DNA of 36,879 nucleotides from Wohlfahrtiimonas larvae (lineage in GTDB: Bacteria; Pseudomonadota; Gammaproteobacteria; Cardiobacteriales; Wohlfahrtiimonadaceae), in NCBI RefSeq assembly GCF_002006755.1, contig NZ_MVDO01000113.1, positions 1 to 36,879 of the forward strand. The letters are read 5' to 3'. The notes beneath the pieces are model-generated. The model ran no database searches and was not told the DNA's origin. It worked only from the letters and a program-made list of their open reading frames with translations. Made by a program: the position numbers and the translations under genes. This document shows positions 29,738 to 36,879 of this stretch, in pieces (positions within the stretch are counted from its first letter, which is position 1; every line of letters begins with the position of its first letter).

Positions 29738-30241
29738 TTAAGCCGCTTCTTTCTGATCGCGAACTGCTGCCAAAGTAGCTGCCAATTTTTGTACAGGCGC
29801 TTTGAGCACAGCAAGGAACATAGAGATAGCTTGATCTTTCGTTGGAAGAGATGCGATACGCTCAAGAGCGCTACCATCATAAAGCTCACCATCATGAACG
29901 ATTGCTTTCACAACCATTTTTTCGTTTGCTTTTTCTTTCAAGAACTCGTGAATCGCACGAACACCTGATACTGGATCTTCTTCATTCATAGAGAATGCAA
30001 GAATGATAGGACCAGTTAGTTGATCGTTAATACTTTCAAAACTGCTATTTGTTAACGCACGCTTAGCCAAGCTGTTTTTAACAACACGTAAATAAACGTC
30101 ACCTTGACGAGCTTTTTCACGCAAAGCTGTCAATTGTGATACTGTTAATCCACGGTATTCAGCTGCAACTAATGAATGCGCACGACCTGCAATTTCAGAA
30201 ACTTCAGCAACAACTGCTTGTTTCTCTTGTAAAGTTAACAT
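29738..30241 (-). CDS. rplJ: 50S ribosomal protein L10
   Basis: Base of the L12 stalk and translational repressor of its own operon. The 167 residues begin MLTLQEKQAVVAEVSEIAG and continue YLRVVKNSLAKRAL, with a C-terminal LAATLAAVRDQKEAA that binds L7/L12. The start is fixed by homology; the Shine-Dalgarno (GGTGA, only three bases before the ATG) is unusually close. That fits a start whose access is governed by the folded leader immediately upstream. Confidence 0.97.
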   Translation of the reverse strand: MLTLQEKQAVVAEVSEIAGRAHSLVAAEYRGLTVSQLTALREKARQGDVYLRVVKNSLAKRALTNSSFESINDQLTGPIILAFSMNEEDPVSGVRAIHEFLKEKANEKMVVKAIVHDGELYDGSALERIASLPTKDQAISMFLAVLKAPVQKLAATLAAVRDQKEAA

Positions 30242-30395
30242 ACGTCACCATAAGTAGTTATTAAACATCCCTTATTCGGGGCCTTACGGATCACTATTAA
30301 TTAGGTCACCGTCTACGTAGAACATTAAGCCTTACGGCATCTACGGTCTCAGACACTTCCTGCTATATTGCTACAGCAAGAAGTTCTAATCTGAA
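30242..30395 (-). promoter_or_regulatory. L10 (rplJL) mRNA leader
   Basis: The 154-base rplA-rplJ spacer is rich in secondary structure. Read on the minus strand, ACCGT and ACGGT arms (30343-30347 and 30308-30312) close a stem that contains a GCC-TTAC-GGC hairpin (30329-30338). A second copy of the 9-mer CCGTAAGGC lies nearer the rplJ start (30281-30289). A further hairpin (TGCT/AGCA) lies near 30361-30379. The position corresponds to the known L10 leader, where L10 or L10-L12 binds and represses translation. The assignment rests on location and structure, not a model score. Confidence 0.7.
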
Positions 30396-31088
30396 TTAGA
30401 TTGATGAAGCATCAACCATTAAGCCTGGACCCATCGTTGAAGATACAGTCACACGCTTCAAATAAACACCTTTAGCTGATGATGGCTTCAAACGGTTTAC
30501 TTCAGTGATCAATGCCTTCAAGTTTTCTTGCAATTTAACTGCGTCGAAATCTACTTTACCGATTGATGCATGAACGATACCATTTTTGTCAGTTCTGAAA
30601 CGAACTTGACCTGATTTAGCATTTTTTACTGCGCCAGCAACGTCTGGAGTTACTGTACCAACTTTAGGGTTAGGCATTAAACCACGTGGGCCCAATACTT
30701 GACCTAATTGGCCTACGATACGCATTGCATCTGGAGAAGCGATCACAACATCGAAATCCATGTTGCCAGCTTTGATGCTTTCTGCTAAATCTTCGAAACC
30801 TACTACATCTGCACCAGCAGCTTTAGCTGCTTCTGCGTTTGCGCCTTGAGCAAATACAGCAACGCGAACTGTTTTACCAGTACCGTTAGGCATAACTGTA
30901 GCACCACGAACCACTTGATCACTTTTACGTGGGTCTACGCCCAAGTTCAAAGCAACATCAACTGATTCTAAAAATTTTGCTTGTGGCAATTTAGCCAACA
31001 ATTCAAAAGCTTCTACTGCTGAGTAAACTTTTTGACCATCTACTAATTCGCTGATAGCTTTTGCACGCTTAGTTAATTGCTTAGCCAT
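30396..31088 (-). CDS. rplA: 50S ribosomal protein L1
   Basis: L1-stalk protein that binds 23S rRNA and helps release deacylated tRNA; in E. coli it also represses the L11-L1 mRNA. The protein is 230 residues from [14 protein letters not shown] (ATG at 31086-31088). The conserved signature [17 protein letters not shown] and the C-terminal [18 protein letters not shown] are present. The ATG lies one base after the rplK stop. An in-frame start seven codons upstream would overlap rplK and is rejected. Confidence 0.98.
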   Translation of the reverse strand: MAKQLTKRAKAISELVDGQKVYSAVEAFELLAKLPQAKFLESVDVALNLGVDPRKSDQVVRGATVMPNGTGKTVRVAVFAQGANAEAAKAAGADVVGFEDLAESIKAGNMDFDVVIASPDAMRIVGQLGQVLGPRGLMPNPKVGTVTPDVAGAVKNAKSGQVRFRTDKNGIVHASIGKVDFDAVKLQENLKALITEVNRLKPSSAKGVYLKRVTVSSTMGPGLMVDASSI

Positions 31089-31089
31089 A

Positions 31090-31521
31090 TTATAGACCCT
31101 CCACTTCAATACCCATTGAACGAGCAGAACCCGCCAATGTACGTACTTTTGCTTCTAATGTTGCGCCAGAAAGATCTGCACCTTTAGTTTCTGCAATTTC
31201 CTCTAACTGTTGGCGAGTTACTTTACCAACTTTTTTAGTGTTAGGGTTTGAGCTACCAGATTTCAATCCTGCTGCCTTTTTCAACAAATAAGCTGCTGGT
31301 GGAGTTTTCTTGATGAACGTGAATGAACGATCGTTGTAAACCGTAATTACAACTGGCAATGGCATACCAACTTCCATTTGCTGAGTTTCAGCATTGAAAG
31401 CTTTACAGAATTCCATGATATTCACACCGTGTTGACCCAATGCTGGACCAATTGGTGGTGCAGGGTTAGCTTTACCAGCTGGAACCTGCAATTTGATATA
31501 AGCCGTTACTTTCTTGGCCAT
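31090..31521 (-). CDS. rplK: 50S ribosomal protein L11
   Basis: Protein of the GTPase-associated centre, 143 residues, starting [41 protein letters not shown] is the proline-rich helix switch, and the C-terminal RNA-binding domain ends [17 protein letters not shown]11 is also needed for ribosome-dependent ppGpp synthesis. The gene heads the rplKA pair. A terminator and a candidate promoter lie in the 104 bases after nusG. Confidence 0.98.
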   Translation of the reverse strand: MAKKVTAYIKLQVPAGKANPAPPIGPALGQHGVNIMEFCKAFNAETQQMEVGMPLPVVITVYNDRSFTFIKKTPPAAYLLKKAAGLKSGSSNPNTKKVGKVTRQQLEEIAETKGADLSGATLEAKVRTLAGSARSMGIEVEGL

Positions 31522-31575
31522 GACTATCTCCTAAAAACGGGTCAACGCAATTTTCATTGCTCCCCAATAACAAAA

Positions 31576-31608
31576 GGTTTGAGATTATACATAATATATT
31601 CTCAAACC
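31576..31608 (-). terminator. Terminator after nusG
   Basis: GGTTTGAGA (31576-31584) pairs with TCTCAAACC (31600-31608); the AT-rich 15-base loop can pair further. On the minus strand TTTTGTT follows. It ends secE-nusG, 17 bases past the nusG stop. Confidence 0.7.
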
Positions 31609-31612
31609 ACAA
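31584..31612 (-). promoter_or_regulatory. rplK: Candidate rplK promoter overlapping the nusG terminator
   Basis: Minus-strand TTGTGG (31607-31612), a 17-base spacer and a perfect TATAAT (31584-31589), about 63 bases before the rplK ATG. Both elements lie within the terminator hairpin. E. coli also has a promoter before rplK. Confidence 0.5.
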
Positions 31613-31625
31613 TTTAAATATTTTA

Positions 31626-32153
31626 TTAACCTTTTTCGACTTGGAAAAATTCCAACTCAACGGGTGTGGCACGACCAAAGATCATAACCGAAACGATCAA
31701 ACGACCTTTTTCTGGCAACACCTCTTCCACCACACCATTAAATTCTGCAAATGGACCATCAATCACACGCACAGACTCACCCACTTCAAATAGAACTTTT
31801 AACTTAGGACCTTCTTCCGCCTCAGCCATTCTATCCAAAATACGATTCGCTTCTTTTGTCGTAATTGGCATAGGACGATCACCTGTACCGCCGATAAACC
31901 CGATAACCTTTGGCGTATTTTTAACTAAGTGCCATGTGTCGTCATTCATTTCCATCTCAACTAATACATAGCCTGGAAAAAATTTACGCTCGCTTTTACG
32001 CTTTTTACCATCACGAACATCAACGACTTCCTCAGAAGGCACAATGATCTCACCAAAAAAATCATCCAACCCAGCACGCACTACATATTCTTTGAGCGCC
32101 TTCATTACCTGATTTTCATAACCAGAATAAGCTTGAATCACATACCAGCGCAT
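31626..32153 (-). CDS. nusG: Transcription termination/antitermination factor NusG
   Basis: Binds the beta-prime clamp of elongating RNA polymerase, suppresses pausing and links to Rho or S10. It has 175 residues. The NGN domain is [20 protein letters not shown] through [13 protein letters not shown] and [19 protein letters not shown]. The KOW domain is [21 protein letters not shown]. It starts two bases after the secE stop, the standard arrangement. Confidence 0.98.
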   Translation of the reverse strand: MRWYVIQAYSGYENQVMKALKEYVVRAGLDDFFGEIIVPSEEVVDVRDGKKRKSERKFFPGYVLVEMEMNDDTWHLVKNTPKVIGFIGGTGDRPMPITTKEANRILDRMAEAEEGPKLKVLFEVGESVRVIDGPFAEFNGVVEEVLPEKGRLIVSVMIFGRATPVELEFFQVEKG

Positions 32154-32155
32154 TC

Positions 32156-32548
32156 TTAACCCCCAAAGCGTGCTAATAAAAATGATACTAACCAGCCCAA
32201 GATCCAGTCAGAAAATAACAAGAAAATTAAGAATAGCGCCATTACCACCAACACCATCAAGGTCATTTTCTTTGTCTCATCCCAACTCGGCCAAACTACG
32301 CGGCGCAATTCTATACGTGCTTCTTTAAAAAACAGAATCAAATTCTTACCCGTTACAGACGTCAAGAATACAGCTAAGAATAATGCAACACCCAAACCCA
32401 ATGATACAAACGCCAAAACAAGCTTTGTTTCCATCAGATAATAGTATCCAAAAACCCCTGCCAACAATAAACCGACAGAAGCCCAAACCTGCATCTTCCC
32501 TTTTTCAGCCTTTTCCTTGGCCACAACCTGATTCTCTTTCTTACTCAT
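32156..32548 (-). CDS. secE: Preprotein translocase subunit SecE
   Basis: Essential inner-membrane subunit of SecYEG. The 130 residues have three hydrophobic segments (about 22-41, 46-66 and 95-120), the three-TM gammaproteobacterial form. The conserved cytoplasmic amphipathic block is [20 protein letters not shown]. It lies next to nusG. A consensus -10 lies upstream at 32575-32580. Confidence 0.97.
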   Translation of the reverse strand: MSKKENQVVAKEKAEKGKMQVWASVGLLLAGVFGYYYLMETKLVLAFVSLGLGVALFLAVFLTSVTGKNLILFFKEARIELRRVVWPSWDETKKMTLMVLVVMALFLIFLLFSDWILGWLVSFLLARFGG

Positions 32549-32574
32549 AGTTATTTCTCGGAACTAAATTATCC

Positions 32575-32603
32575 ATTATACATATTTTTCTGAAATTAAA
32601 AAA
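32575..32603 (-). promoter_or_regulatory. secE: Candidate secE-nusG promoter
   Basis: A perfect minus-strand TATAAT (32575-32580), 26 bases before the secE ATG. The only -35 at 17-base spacing is the T run of the tRNA-Trp terminator (32598-32603), so the -35 is weak. Confidence 0.4.
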
Positions 32604-32624
32604 GCAGCCTAGTGCTGCTTTTTT
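32598..32624. terminator. Terminator of the tRNA-tuf operon
   Basis: An 11-bp stem, AAAAAAGCAGC (32598-32608) with GCTGCTTTTTT (32614-32624), and a 5-base loop, six bases past the tRNA-Trp 3' end. T-rich on the minus strand. Confidence 0.85.
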
Positions 32625-32630
32625 AATAAA

Positions 32631-32706
32631 TGGCGGGCTGGGAAGGACTCGAACCCTCAACTTACGGTTTTGGAAACCGTTGCTCTACCAATTGAACTAC
32701 CAACCC
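32631..32706 (-). tRNA. tRNA-Trp (anticodon CCA)
   Basis: A 76-base cloverleaf. The acceptor GGGTTGG/CCAGCCC pairs, the anticodon loop is TTCCAAA within the ACGGT/ACCGT arm, and the T loop is GTTCGAGTC. The 3' CCA is encoded. It lies 9 bases after the tuf stop and is cut from the tuf transcript. Confidence 0.97.
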
Positions 32707-32715
32707 ATTATTTAA

Positions 32716-33906
32716 TTATGCAATGATCTTAGCTACAACACCAGCACCAACAGTACGACCACCTTCGCGGATTGCGAAACGTAAACCTTCATCCATTGCG
32801 ATTGGGTTGATCAACTCAACTACCATCTTGATGTTATCACCAGGCATAACCATTTCTACGCCTTCTGGCAATTCTACAGCACCCGTTACGTCAGTTGTAC
32901 GGAAGTAGAACTGTGGACGGTATCCTTTAAAGAATGGAGTATGACGACCGCCTTCATCTTTAGACAATACGTATACTTCAGCTTCGAATTTAGTATGAGG
33001 CTTAATTGAACCTGGTTTTGCTAATACTTGACCACGTTGAACTTCTTCACGCTTAGTACCACGCAATAAAACACCAACGTTATCACCAGCTTGACCTTGA
33101 TCCAATAATTTACGGAACATTTCAACACCAGTACAAGTTGTTTTCATTGTTTCAGTGATACCAACGATTTCTAATTCTTCACCAACTTTAACAATACCTG
33201 ATTCGATACGACCAGTAATTACTGTACCACGACCAGAAATTGAGAATACGTCTTCGATAGGCATCAAGAATGATTTATCAATTTCACGAGTTGGCTCAGG
33301 AATGTATGAATCCAAAGCGTCAACTAATTTAATAATAGCAGGAACACCGATATCTGACTCATCGCCTTCCAATGCTTTTAATGCAGAACCAACAATGATC
33401 GGAGTATCATCACCTGGGAAATCGTAAGTGCTTAACAAGTCACGAACTTCCATTTCAACCAATTCGATCAACTCAGCATCATCAACCATATCCGCTTTGT
33501 TCAAGAATACAACGATGTATGGAACACCAACTTGACGAGACAATAAGATGTGTTCGCGAGTTTGAGGCATAGGACCATCAGCTGCTGAACAAACCAAGAT
33601 AGCACCATCCATTTGAGCAGCACCAGTGATCATGTTTTTAACATAGTCCGCATGCCCAGGACAGTCAACGTGCGCATAATGGCGATTTTCTGATTCATAT
33701 TCTACGTGTGATGTAGAAATAGTAATACCACGCGCTCTTTCTTCTGGAGCCTTATCGATTTGATCGTATGCTTGAGAAGCGCCACCGAAACGGTCTGCAC
33801 CAACTTTAGTCAACGCAGCTGTTAATGTTGTTTTACCATGATCAACGTGGCCAATTGTACCTACGTTTACGTGTGGTTTACTACGACTAAATTTTTCCTT
33901 TGACAT
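32716..33906 (-). CDS. tuf: Elongation factor Tu
   Basis: GTPase that brings aminoacyl-tRNA to the ribosome. It has 396 residues from the ATG at 33904-33906 ([17 protein letters not shown]). The G1 loop is GHVDHGKT, switch I RGITI, G3 DCPGH, and G4 NKAD. Domains II and III follow with [19 protein letters not shown] and the C-terminal [17 protein letters not shown]. It sits among tRNA genes in the tufB position. Another copy may exist elsewhere. Confidence 0.99.
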   Translation of the reverse strand: MSKEKFSRSKPHVNVGTIGHVDHGKTTLTAALTKVGADRFGGASQAYDQIDKAPEERARGITISTSHVEYESENRHYAHVDCPGHADYVKNMITGAAQMDGAILVCSAADGPMPQTREHILLSRQVGVPYIVVFLNKADMVDDAELIELVEMEVRDLLSTYDFPGDDTPIIVGSALKALEGDESDIGVPAIIKLVDALDSYIPEPTREIDKSFLMPIEDVFSISGRGTVITGRIESGIVKVGEELEIVGITETMKTTCTGVEMFRKLLDQGQAGDNVGVLLRGTKREEVQRGQVLAKPGSIKPHTKFEAEVYVLSKDEGGRHTPFFKGYRPQFYFRTTDVTGAVELPEGVEMVMPGDNIKMVVELINPIAMDEGLRFAIREGGRTVGAGVVAKIIA

Positions 33907-33939
33907 AATCAAATCACTCTATGTAAAAAAGGGGATTAA

Positions 33940-34015
33940 TGGTGCTCATAGCCGGAATCGAACTGGCGACCTCACCCTTACCAAGGGTGTGCTCTACCAA
34001 CTGAGCTATATGAGC
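33940..34015 (-). tRNA. tRNA-Thr (anticodon GGT)
   Basis: A 76-base cloverleaf. The acceptor GCTCATA/TATGAGC pairs. The anticodon loop is TTGGTAA between CACCC and GGGTG, with D arm AGCTCAGTTGGTAGAGCA. The 3' CCA is encoded. It lies 33 bases before tuf. Confidence 0.97.
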
Positions 34016-34026
34016 GCTTAGAAAAA

Positions 34027-34100
<74 letters not shown>

Positions 34101-34119
34101 TTTTTTCAATCTTATAATT

Positions 34120-34204
34120 TGGTGGTGGGAGAAGGATTCGAACCTTCGAAGGCTTAGCCAGCAGATTTACAGTCTGCCCTCGTTGACCGCTTGAGTATCC
34201 CACC
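34120..34204 (-). tRNA. tRNA-Tyr (anticodon GTA)
   Basis: An 85-base class II tRNA with a long variable arm. The acceptor GGTGGGA/TCCCACC pairs, and the anticodon loop CTGTAAA lies within CAGA/TCTG. The 3' CCA is encoded. It is the first gene after the promoter at 34218-34245. The E. coli order also begins with a tRNA-Thr (thrU), which is absent here. Confidence 0.97.
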
Positions 34205-34217
34205 CGAGAGAGTTGCC

Positions 34218-34245
34218 ATTATATGGATTCTTTCTTTTGTGTCAA
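34218..34245 (-). promoter_or_regulatory. Consensus promoter of the tRNA-Tyr/Gly/Thr-tuf operon
   Basis: Minus-strand TTGACA (34240-34245) and TATAAT (34218-34223), both perfect sigma-70 hexamers, separated by 16 bases. The -10 is 13 bases upstream of the mature tRNA-Tyr 5' end. It starts 7 bases beyond the stop of the upstream L,D-transpeptidase gene. Confidence 0.9.
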
Positions 34246-34252
34246 ATTTTTT

Positions 34253-35887
34253 TTAAGGATTGATCGATAATTTAGCAATTTTAGTTTGCATTGCACCATC
34301 TCTATCATAAATATCAGAACGATAAACAGTCTTCCCATTCGCATCTACAGCGGCTGTCATGTAAATTGTATACACAGGAAATCGCATATTTTCTTTTAAT
34401 CGCACAGTTTGCTCCTTACTGCCATCATAAGCTTTTTGAATACGATCTACCTTCCAGTCCTGATCTTTTAAAAAATACTCTGCCAACTGAATAGGATTTT
34501 CAATGCGAATACAACCAGAACTAAATGTTCGCTCTGTTTTGCCAAACAAGCTTTTTTGTGGCGTATCATGCAAATAGATTGCATGCTCATTTGGAAACAT
34601 AAATTTCACTTTACCCAATGCGTTATAGCTTCCTGGGTCTTGGCGCAAACGATATGGAAAATTATTAGCGTTATATTGCGACCAATCAACCATAGTTGGA
34701 TCAATTTCGTTGCCTTCTCGATCTAAAATACGGATCTTTGATCGAGCTAATCGCTCTGGATCACGCTTTAATTGAGGTAGCTTATCCTTCACAGCCATTG
34801 AACGAGGAACATTCCAATATGGCGCAAAAACAATATGATTCATTGGTGCCATAAATACAGGTGTAGAGCGCTGTGCCATTCCAACAATTGTTTTGGCACG
34901 TACAGTTTCCACGCCATCCTTGACGACGTAATACTCAAAACTTGGAATATCTACAACTAAATAATGCTGCCCCAAATCTTTAGGCATCCAACGCCATCTC
35001 TCTATATTGGTCATTAATTGCGTGACACGATCTTTTTTAGTTTTATTTAACTCTTTCTGAGTTCTCACACCAACGACACCATCAGGCTCTAACAAATGTT
35101 CATTTTGGAATACCTGTACTGCCTTCTTAGTTTCTGAATCAAATAATTTTTGATCCTTTTTGGCTGTACCCAAATAACCCAATTCAATCAAACGATTATT
35201 CAGCAACTGAACTTTGTCATTCTGATCATTCAGCGACATTTTACCACCCACCGCCATTTTTGTTTCTATCTCGTCAGAAGATTCACTGTCCAAAACTTTG
35301 GCCAAACTATCTAATAACAATTGATACTGTTCATGCTTGGGCTCAATACTTACAATCTGAGCAGAAAGATCTGTCGCATTTAATAATGCTGTAAGCTGAG
35401 AAACACTATCAAACTTATCTCTTGGTAAAAGCCAATTCTTTTGCTCCACAACAATCAATTCAGGTTGACCAACAGAAACATCTCGCAAATAACTTAGCGC
35501 TGCATCGGTCATTAATAGGTCCAATAATTGCTGTTGTTCAACGCTAGTTAAATCAGAACTCATTAATTCATTAATCTTAACCACGTGATAGTTACGGGGA
35601 AACAGCCCCTTATAAGAACTTTTTTCTAAAAAAGATAACATTTCTTTAGAACGCGCTGTCACTTTGCCATTATCTAGCCATACAAATGGCTGCACAGAAT
35701 TTGTTGCATAGAAATTAGTATAAAAACGATTAACATCGCCCTTATTAGCACGCAATGTAATTTTGTTCTGCTGCGTTAAATCTTTAACAATATTTTGAGA
35801 TATATTGGCTTGTGCAGTATCTACACCGCTTGCCAAAACCATTGGTGACGCGAACGCCAATACACAGAATAATATAGTTCTTTTCAT
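34253..35887 (-). CDS. ldtD: L,D-transpeptidase (YcbB/LdtD-like, YkuD domain)
   Basis: Periplasmic enzyme that forms 3-3 (L,D) cross-links in peptidoglycan. The 544 residues start MKRTILFCVLAFASPMVLA (ATG at 35885-35887), a signal peptide. A scaffold region follows, then a peptidoglycan-binding domain (LLNNRLIELGYLG through VQVFQNEHLLEPDGVVG, about 225-285). The YkuD catalytic domain has HDTPQKSLFGKTERTFSSG with Cys459 in SGCIRI. The E. coli protein is 615 residues. An in-frame GTG three codons upstream is less likely. A TATAAT on the minus strand at 35929-35934 may belong to its promoter. No terminator separates it from the tRNA operon. Confidence 0.92.
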   Translation of the reverse strand: MKRTILFCVLAFASPMVLASGVDTAQANISQNIVKDLTQQNKITLRANKGDVNRFYTNFYATNSVQPFVWLDNGKVTARSKEMLSFLEKSSYKGLFPRNYHVVKINELMSSDLTSVEQQQLLDLLMTDAALSYLRDVSVGQPELIVVEQKNWLLPRDKFDSVSQLTALLNATDLSAQIVSIEPKHEQYQLLLDSLAKVLDSESSDEIETKMAVGGKMSLNDQNDKVQLLNNRLIELGYLGTAKKDQKLFDSETKKAVQVFQNEHLLEPDGVVGVRTQKELNKTKKDRVTQLMTNIERWRWMPKDLGQHYLVVDIPSFEYYVVKDGVETVRAKTIVGMAQRSTPVFMAPMNHIVFAPYWNVPRSMAVKDKLPQLKRDPERLARSKIRILDREGNEIDPTMVDWSQYNANNFPYRLRQDPGSYNALGKVKFMFPNEHAIYLHDTPQKSLFGKTERTFSSGCIRIENPIQLAEYFLKDQDWKVDRIQKAYDGSKEQTVRLKENMRFPVYTIYMTAAVDANGKTVYRSDIYDRDGAMQTKIAKLSINP

Positions 35888-35964
35888 AATATCCACATTC
35901 TAAAAGATAGCCCCTGATGAAGCATGTTATTATACGCGCATTTCATGCTTAACGGTTATTAACA

Positions 35965-36501
35965 ATGTCAAAACAACCAATTACCATAACAAAAGCCACT
36001 GCCATTAAACGAATTCTAGCTTTTGTTTATGACCTATTTTTAATCATTCCTCTGATGATGCTTGTTGCCCTAATTTGGCTACCCTTCAATAATGGTGTCG
36101 CTATTGAACCTGGGAACCCACTCCATCCTTTTATGATCTCCACCACTGCAATACTAACGCCTATACTCTTTTATACATATTTTTGGCATAAAGGTGGACA
36201 AACATTAGGCATGCGTAGCTGGAAACTTCGCATAGTTAATTTAGCAGGTAATTCCTTATCTCCCAAACAAAGTGCAACTCGTGCTGTTTTATTAATTTTA
36301 TCATTAGTCCTCATTATCGTTGGCTTTAGCACTGCCTTTACGCTAAATTTTACAGTACAAGCCATCATTCCATTAGGACTGGCATTAATTTCTCTCTTTG
36401 GTATGTGCCAAACTTTTACTAAAAGACGTACTTCACTCGTTGATTTATTAACACAAACAAGAATAGTCCAGCTACCAAAGGTTGAAAAAATCAAAAAGTG
36501 A
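35965..36501 (+). CDS. RDD family membrane protein
   Basis: Inner-membrane protein of 178 residues in the RDD family (named for conserved Arg and Asp). The signature AIKRILAFVYDLFLI opens the first TM. GGQTLGMRSWKLRIV follows the second, and RRTSLVDLLTQTRIV ends the domain. About four hydrophobic segments are seen. The function is uncertain; some RDD proteins have been linked to ion or proton transport. It is divergent from the L,D-transpeptidase gene, with 77 bases between them. Confidence 0.9.
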   Translation: MSKQPITITKATAIKRILAFVYDLFLIIPLMMLVALIWLPFNNGVAIEPGNPLHPFMISTTAILTPILFYTYFWHKGGQTLGMRSWKLRIVNLAGNSLSPKQSATRAVLLILSLVLIIVGFSTAFTLNFTVQAIIPLGLALISLFGMCQTFTKRRTSLVDLLTQTRIVQLPKVEKIKK

Positions 36502-36529
36502 CTACACTATATACTAGCTCGTTCCATTT

Positions 36530-36558
36530 TTGTTTAGTCATGCATTAACTGCTACACT
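36530..36558 (+). promoter_or_regulatory. Candidate sod promoter
   Basis: TTGTTT (36530-36535), a 17-base spacer and TACACT (36553-36558), 48 bases before the ATG at 36607. It lies in the 105-base gap after the RDD gene. Confidence 0.45.
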
Positions 36559-36606
36559 AGAGAATTTGGAACATCCACCAAAATTCATTTAACTGGAGAT
36601 TTAATC

Positions 36607-36879
36607 ATGGCTTTTACATTACCTGATTTACCATACGCTCACGATGCACTTGAGCCACACATTGATACTGAAACAATGCACTTGCATCATGACAAACATC
36701 ACAATACTTATGTTAACAACTTAAATGCAGCGATCGAAAAATACCCTGAATTAGCGGCAAAAGATATTGATACTTTAATCGCTGAATTAGACCAGGTACC
36801 TGCAGAGATCCGTACAGCCGTACAAAATAATGGCGGCGGTCATGCTAACCATACATTATTCTGGGAAATCATGGGACCT
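36607..36879 (+). CDS. sodA: Superoxide dismutase, Mn/Fe family (3' end off the right edge)
   Basis: The first 91 codons of a cytoplasmic superoxide dismutase. It starts [20 protein letters not shown] with GGAG upstream. The metal-ligand and substrate-channel histidines appear in [17 protein letters not shown] and in [14 protein letters not shown]. The GGGHANH block is typical of Mn-type enzymes; Fe enzymes usually have AAQxWNH. Full-length proteins are about 200 residues, so more than half is missing, including the residues that best separate Mn, Fe and cambialistic types. Confidence 0.93.
   Translation, partial: MAFTLPDLPYAHDALEPHIDTETMHLHHDKHHNTYVNNLNAAIEKYPELAAKDIDTLIAELDQVPAEIRTAVQNNGGGHANHTLFWEIMGP

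Overview
This is a chromosomal housekeeping region from a low-GC gammaproteobacterium. The proteins are gammaproteobacterial in type: RpoB and RpoC are close to the E. coli sequences, and RoxA (YcfD), TcdA, PilU and YhdH/AcuI are present. The tRNA-Tyr/Gly/Thr-tuf-tRNA-Trp-secE-nusG-rplKAJL-rpoBC order is classical. The AT-rich codon use together with an OPT peptide transporter, a GntP permease and an IalB protein made me think of the Cardiobacteriales/Wohlfahrtiimonadaceae. That placement is an inference and I cannot prove it from the sequence. No insertion sequence, phage, CRISPR array or integrase was seen, and no stretch above about 300 bases lacks a gene.

Layout. Bases 1-1552 (minus) hold most of an OPT-family peptide transporter, cut by the left edge. 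It is divergent from a tight plus-strand trio at 1714-5128: a GntP-type permease, glycerate 2-kinase and an AcuI/YhdH reductase. A perfect 18-bp hairpin closes the trio. On the minus strand come a 57-residue double-CxxC protein (5239-5412) and a 610-residue secreted protein of unknown function (5562-7394). Next, also minus, are rpsO-pnp with structured leader RNA and a clear terminator (7532-10265), and the operon gmk-rpoZ-spoT-CHASE2 histidine kinase-roxA-DUF192 (read from 17463 down to 10268), whose last four genes are nearly or truly overlapping. An IalB-family periplasmic protein (17646-18287, plus) diverges from gmk and converges on tcdA.

Bases 18355-34204 are one long minus-strand information-processing block. 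Read in transcription order it runs: consensus tRNA promoter, tRNA-Tyr, tRNA-Gly, tRNA-Thr, tuf, tRNA-Trp, terminator, secE-nusG, terminator, rplK-rplA, L10-type leader, rplJ-rplL, attenuator and long hairpin, rpoB-rpoC, terminator, nusB, pilU, terminator, tcdA. The right end has an L,D-transpeptidase (minus), a divergent RDD membrane protein, and the first 91 codons of a Mn-type superoxide dismutase.

How it fits together. The centre supplies translation factors, ribosomal proteins, RNA polymerase core and omega, and Nus factors, with RNA structures placed where ribosomal-protein and polymerase output is normally tuned. The gmk-rpoZ-spoT operon couples GTP/ppGpp metabolism and polymerase omega to an orphan membrane sensor kinase and a ribosomal-protein hydroxylase, which is the most unusual arrangement here. 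I found no strong case for an entirely new defence or mobile system. The best unknowns are the 57-aa cysteine protein, the 610-aa secreted protein, the metal-ligand-rich tail of RoxA, and the orphan kinase.
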